Positions 62,230-64,000 of a stretch of DNA of 64,000 nt are shown piece after piece. Made by a program: the position numbers and the translations under genes. The stretch lies in NCBI RefSeq assembly GCF_900104945.1, contig NZ_LT629736.1:1240001-1304000 (forward strand), in the 5' to 3' direction. This stretch comes from Halopseudomonas xinjiangensis. Its GTDB lineage: Bacteria > Pseudomonadota > Gammaproteobacteria > Pseudomonadales > Pseudomonadaceae. The notes beneath the pieces are model-generated. The model did not search any database and had not been told where the DNA came from. It saw nothing but the letters and a program-made list of their open reading frames with translations. Position 1 is the first letter of the stretch. Every line of letters starts with the position of its first letter.

Positions 62230-63663
62230 TCAGCCTTTCGGTACGTAACCGAAGATAGACTTCATTTCCAGGAAGTCTTCAAAGCCATGGTGACCCCACT
62301 CGCGGCCGTTGCCCGATTCCTTGTAACCGCCGAACGGTGCGCGGTTGTCCAGCGGCGCACCATTGAGGTGGACCATGCCGGTACGGATGCGACGAGCGAC
62401 GTTACGCGCGCGGTCGATGTCTCCGGACGATACATAGCCTGACAGACCGTATTGGGTGTCGTTGGCAATGCGTACGGCATCATCTTCGTTCTCATAACCG
62501 ATGATCGACAGAACCGGCCCGAAGATCTCTTCGCGGGCGACGGTCATTTCATTGGTGACATTGGCGAACACGGTCGGCTTGACGTAGTAGCCCTTGCTGA
62601 CGCCTTCCGGACGACCGGGGCCGCCGGCGATGACCTTTGCGCCTTCTTCGATACCCTGAGTGATCAGGTCCTGAATCTTGGTCCACTGCGTCTTGGATGC
62701 GACAGGGCCGATAACCGTATCTTCGGCATTCGGGTCGCCTGGCTTGACCTTGGCTGCGACAGCCTGGGCAATGGCAACGACTTCATCCATCCGGCTGTTA
62801 GGCACGAGCATGCGGGTCGGCGCGTTGCACGACTGGCCGCTGTTGTTCATGCAGGACATGACGCCATGAGCGACCATCTTCTCGAAGTTGACATCGTCAA
62901 GCAGGATGTTCGCTGATTTGCCTCCGAGCTCGAGCGCAACGCGCTTGATGGTCCCGGCACCATTCTGCATGACGTGACGACCGGCGTTGGTCGAGCCGGT
63001 GAAAGACATCATGTCGATGCCGCGATGGCCCGACATGGCCGCCCCAACGGTAGGACCGTCGCCATTCACCAGGTTGAAGACGCCAGCGGGTACCCCGGCT
63101 TCGTCCAGGATCTCGGCCAGCAGCAGCGCGGAGAGCGGGGCAACTTCCGAAGGCTTGAGCACCATTGTGCAACCGGTGGCGATCGCCGGTGCGACCTTGC
63201 AGGTGAGCTGGTTCATCGGCCAGTTCCAAGGCGTGATCAAACCACATACGCCGATCGGCTCCTTGACCACCAATGTGTTGCCGATCTGCTCTTCGAACTG
63301 GTAATCCTTGAGCACTTCCAGAGCGACGGCGAAGTGGCCCAGCCCGGATGGTGCCTGTGCCATCTTCGACAGCTTGGCCGGCGCGCCCATCTCCTGAGAG
63401 ATCGCCTCAGCCACGTCGCCCATGCGCTTCTGGAAGACGGAGATGATCTTCTCCAGCAGCGCGATGCGTTCTTCCCGGCTGGTCTGAGAATAGCTTTCGA
63501 ACGCCTTGCGCGCCGCAGAGACGGCGAGGTCGACATCTTCATGATTGCCCAGCGCGATAGTGGCTACCGCTTCTTCGGTAGCGGGGTTGACCACATCAAC
63601 GGTTCCCTGGCCTTTGGGTTCCACCCACTGGCCGTTGATGTAAAATTGTCTGTGATGGCTCAT
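62230..63663 (-). CDS. Aldehyde dehydrogenase family protein
   Basis: ATG at 63663 gives 477 residues with the catalytic Glu245 (VALELGGKS) and Cys279 (NNSGQSCNAPTR), NAD-binding LITPWNWPMNQLTCKV and FTGSTNAGRHV. NAD(P)-dependent oxidation of an aldehyde to an acid; the substrate is not evident. It diverges from iscR, with 234 bp between. Confidence 0.92.
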   Translation of the reverse strand: MSHHRQFYINGQWVEPKGQGTVDVVNPATEEAVATIALGNHEDVDLAVSAARKAFESYSQTSREERIALLEKIISVFQKRMGDVAEAISQEMGAPAKLSKMAQAPSGLGHFAVALEVLKDYQFEEQIGNTLVVKEPIGVCGLITPWNWPMNQLTCKVAPAIATGCTMVLKPSEVAPLSALLLAEILDEAGVPAGVFNLVNGDGPTVGAAMSGHRGIDMMSFTGSTNAGRHVMQNGAGTIKRVALELGGKSANILLDDVNFEKMVAHGVMSCMNNSGQSCNAPTRMLVPNSRMDEVVAIAQAVAAKVKPGDPNAEDTVIGPVASKTQWTKIQDLITQGIEEGAKVIAGGPGRPEGVSKGYYVKPTVFANVTNEMTVAREEIFGPVLSIIGYENEDDAVRIANDTQYGLSGYVSSGDIDRARNVARRIRTGMVHLNGAPLDNRAPFGGYKESGNGREWGHHGFEDFLEMKSIFGYVPKG

Positions 63664-63830
63664 AGCTACTAGGCTCCTATCGTACCGTTCGAGTAATAGG
63701 CGAAACGATAGCACTCTCTACCGTTTTGTATCATCCGTTTTGTTTTCGATCAGCTTTGGTGATTCTGCTGCATCGCGTCGGCTTCAAGCTGGCCACCAGT
63801 AGCCTTATACTGTGTGCGTCATCACCGGCG

Positions 63831-63865
63831 TAATAGTTGACTAAATTGCTTGGATATTGCATAGT
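63831..63865 (+). promoter_or_regulatory. iscR promoter with type 1 IscR-like site
   Basis: TTGACT (63837), 17-bp spacer, CATAGT (63860). The stretch ATAGTTGACTAAATTGC at 63833 resembles the type 1 IscR half-site (ATAS-TTGACT-like), which would place the repressor over the -35, giving the known iron-sulfur autorepression. Confidence 0.6.
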
Positions 63866-63897
63866 TTCGGCCATGTAAACCGGCTCCGGGAGCATCT

Positions 63898-64000
63898 ATG
63901 CGTCTTACCACGAAGGGTCGCTACGCCGTCACGGCCATGCTGGACCTGGCTCTTCATCAGGAGCAGGGACCGATCACTCTGGCCGACATTTCCGCTCGCC
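63898..64000 (+). CDS. iscR: Fe-S cluster regulator IscR (3' end outside window)
   Basis: ATG at 63898 starts [20 protein letters not shown], the invariant IscR/Rrf2 N terminus with its helix-turn-helix beginning; only 34 codons are in the window. IscR holds a 2Fe-2S cluster and represses the isc operon, which should lie to the right. Confidence 0.95.
   Translation, partial: MRLTTKGRYAVTAMLDLALHQEQGPITLADISAR

Noticed and set aside
1-64000. tRNA or rRNA genes, insertion sequences, prophage or origin
   Set aside because: Scanning the intergenic regions showed no cloverleaf-like ends, rRNA sequence, transposase, integrase or DnaA-box cluster.

Overview
This window is chromosomal DNA of a Gram-negative gammaproteobacterium, most likely of the Pseudomonas/Halopseudomonas lineage. 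Evidence: the GC-rich coding sequence, the Pseudomonas-style REP palindromes (GTAGGAGC...CGCGAAG / CTTCGCG...GCTCCTAC), and neighbourhoods typical of pseudomonads (etfBA divergent from the ETF-quinone oxidoreductase, lpxH-ppiB divergent from glnS-cysS, split pntAA-pntAB-pntB, an iscR start at the right edge). I made the lineage call by inspection, without any search. No rRNA, tRNA, CRISPR array, prophage or insertion sequence was recognised.

Layout. 1-14.9 kb: an edge-truncated RES-domain toxin-like gene, a lipoprotein 5'-nucleotidase, a tandem REP array of about 89-bp units, two overlapping membrane-linked GTPase genes, small acidic proteins, a DUF1810 protein, a lipoprotein serine protease, a large AsmA-family protein, a sugar dehydrogenase fused to a PEBP domain, an HPF-like ribosome-associated protein and exonuclease III. 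14.9-19.2 kb: a two-gene RND efflux operon. 19.4-24.2 kb: a compact four-gene operon of MBOAT acyltransferase, FkbH-type HAD/acyltransferase, acyl carrier protein and a membrane-anchored SGNH protein. 24.2-36.4 kb: housekeeping and accessory genes (porin, YpfJ metallopeptidase, DUF4105, cytosine deaminase, amidotransferase, ArfB, PhoD, M14 peptidase, serine hydrolase, a frameshifted YkgJ gene). 36.4-47.2 kb: a large divergent cluster of a zinc metallopeptidase, circularly permuted ATP-grasp, alpha-E and transglutaminase/DUF2126 genes. 47.4-64 kb: core metabolism (ETF-QO, etfBA, lpxH, ppiB, glnS, cysS, an SDR, an alanine symporter, transhydrogenase, an aldehyde dehydrogenase, iscR).

How the genes work together. 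The most interesting locus is 19.4-24.2 kb. Its parts list matches the Dlt D-alanylation machine (MBOAT = DltB, carrier = DltC, SGNH = DltD), but the amino-acid ligase DltA is replaced by an FkbH-type enzyme. Members of that family load a glyceryl group from 1,3-bisphosphoglycerate onto a carrier protein. I infer a Dlt-like system that decorates an envelope polymer with a glyceryl or other small hydroxyacyl group. The second notable system, at 36.4-47.2 kb, contains two ATP-grasp/alpha-E pairs (one split, one fused) and two transglutaminase-like proteases, and is predicted to make and process an unknown peptide or amide. A possible phosphate-starvation theme (a candidate Pho box before the porin, 11-bp direct repeats before the 5'-nucleotidase, and a PhoD phosphatase) is suggestive only. 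Core metabolism is represented by the electron-transfer flavoprotein with its quinone reductase, and by proton-translocating transhydrogenase.
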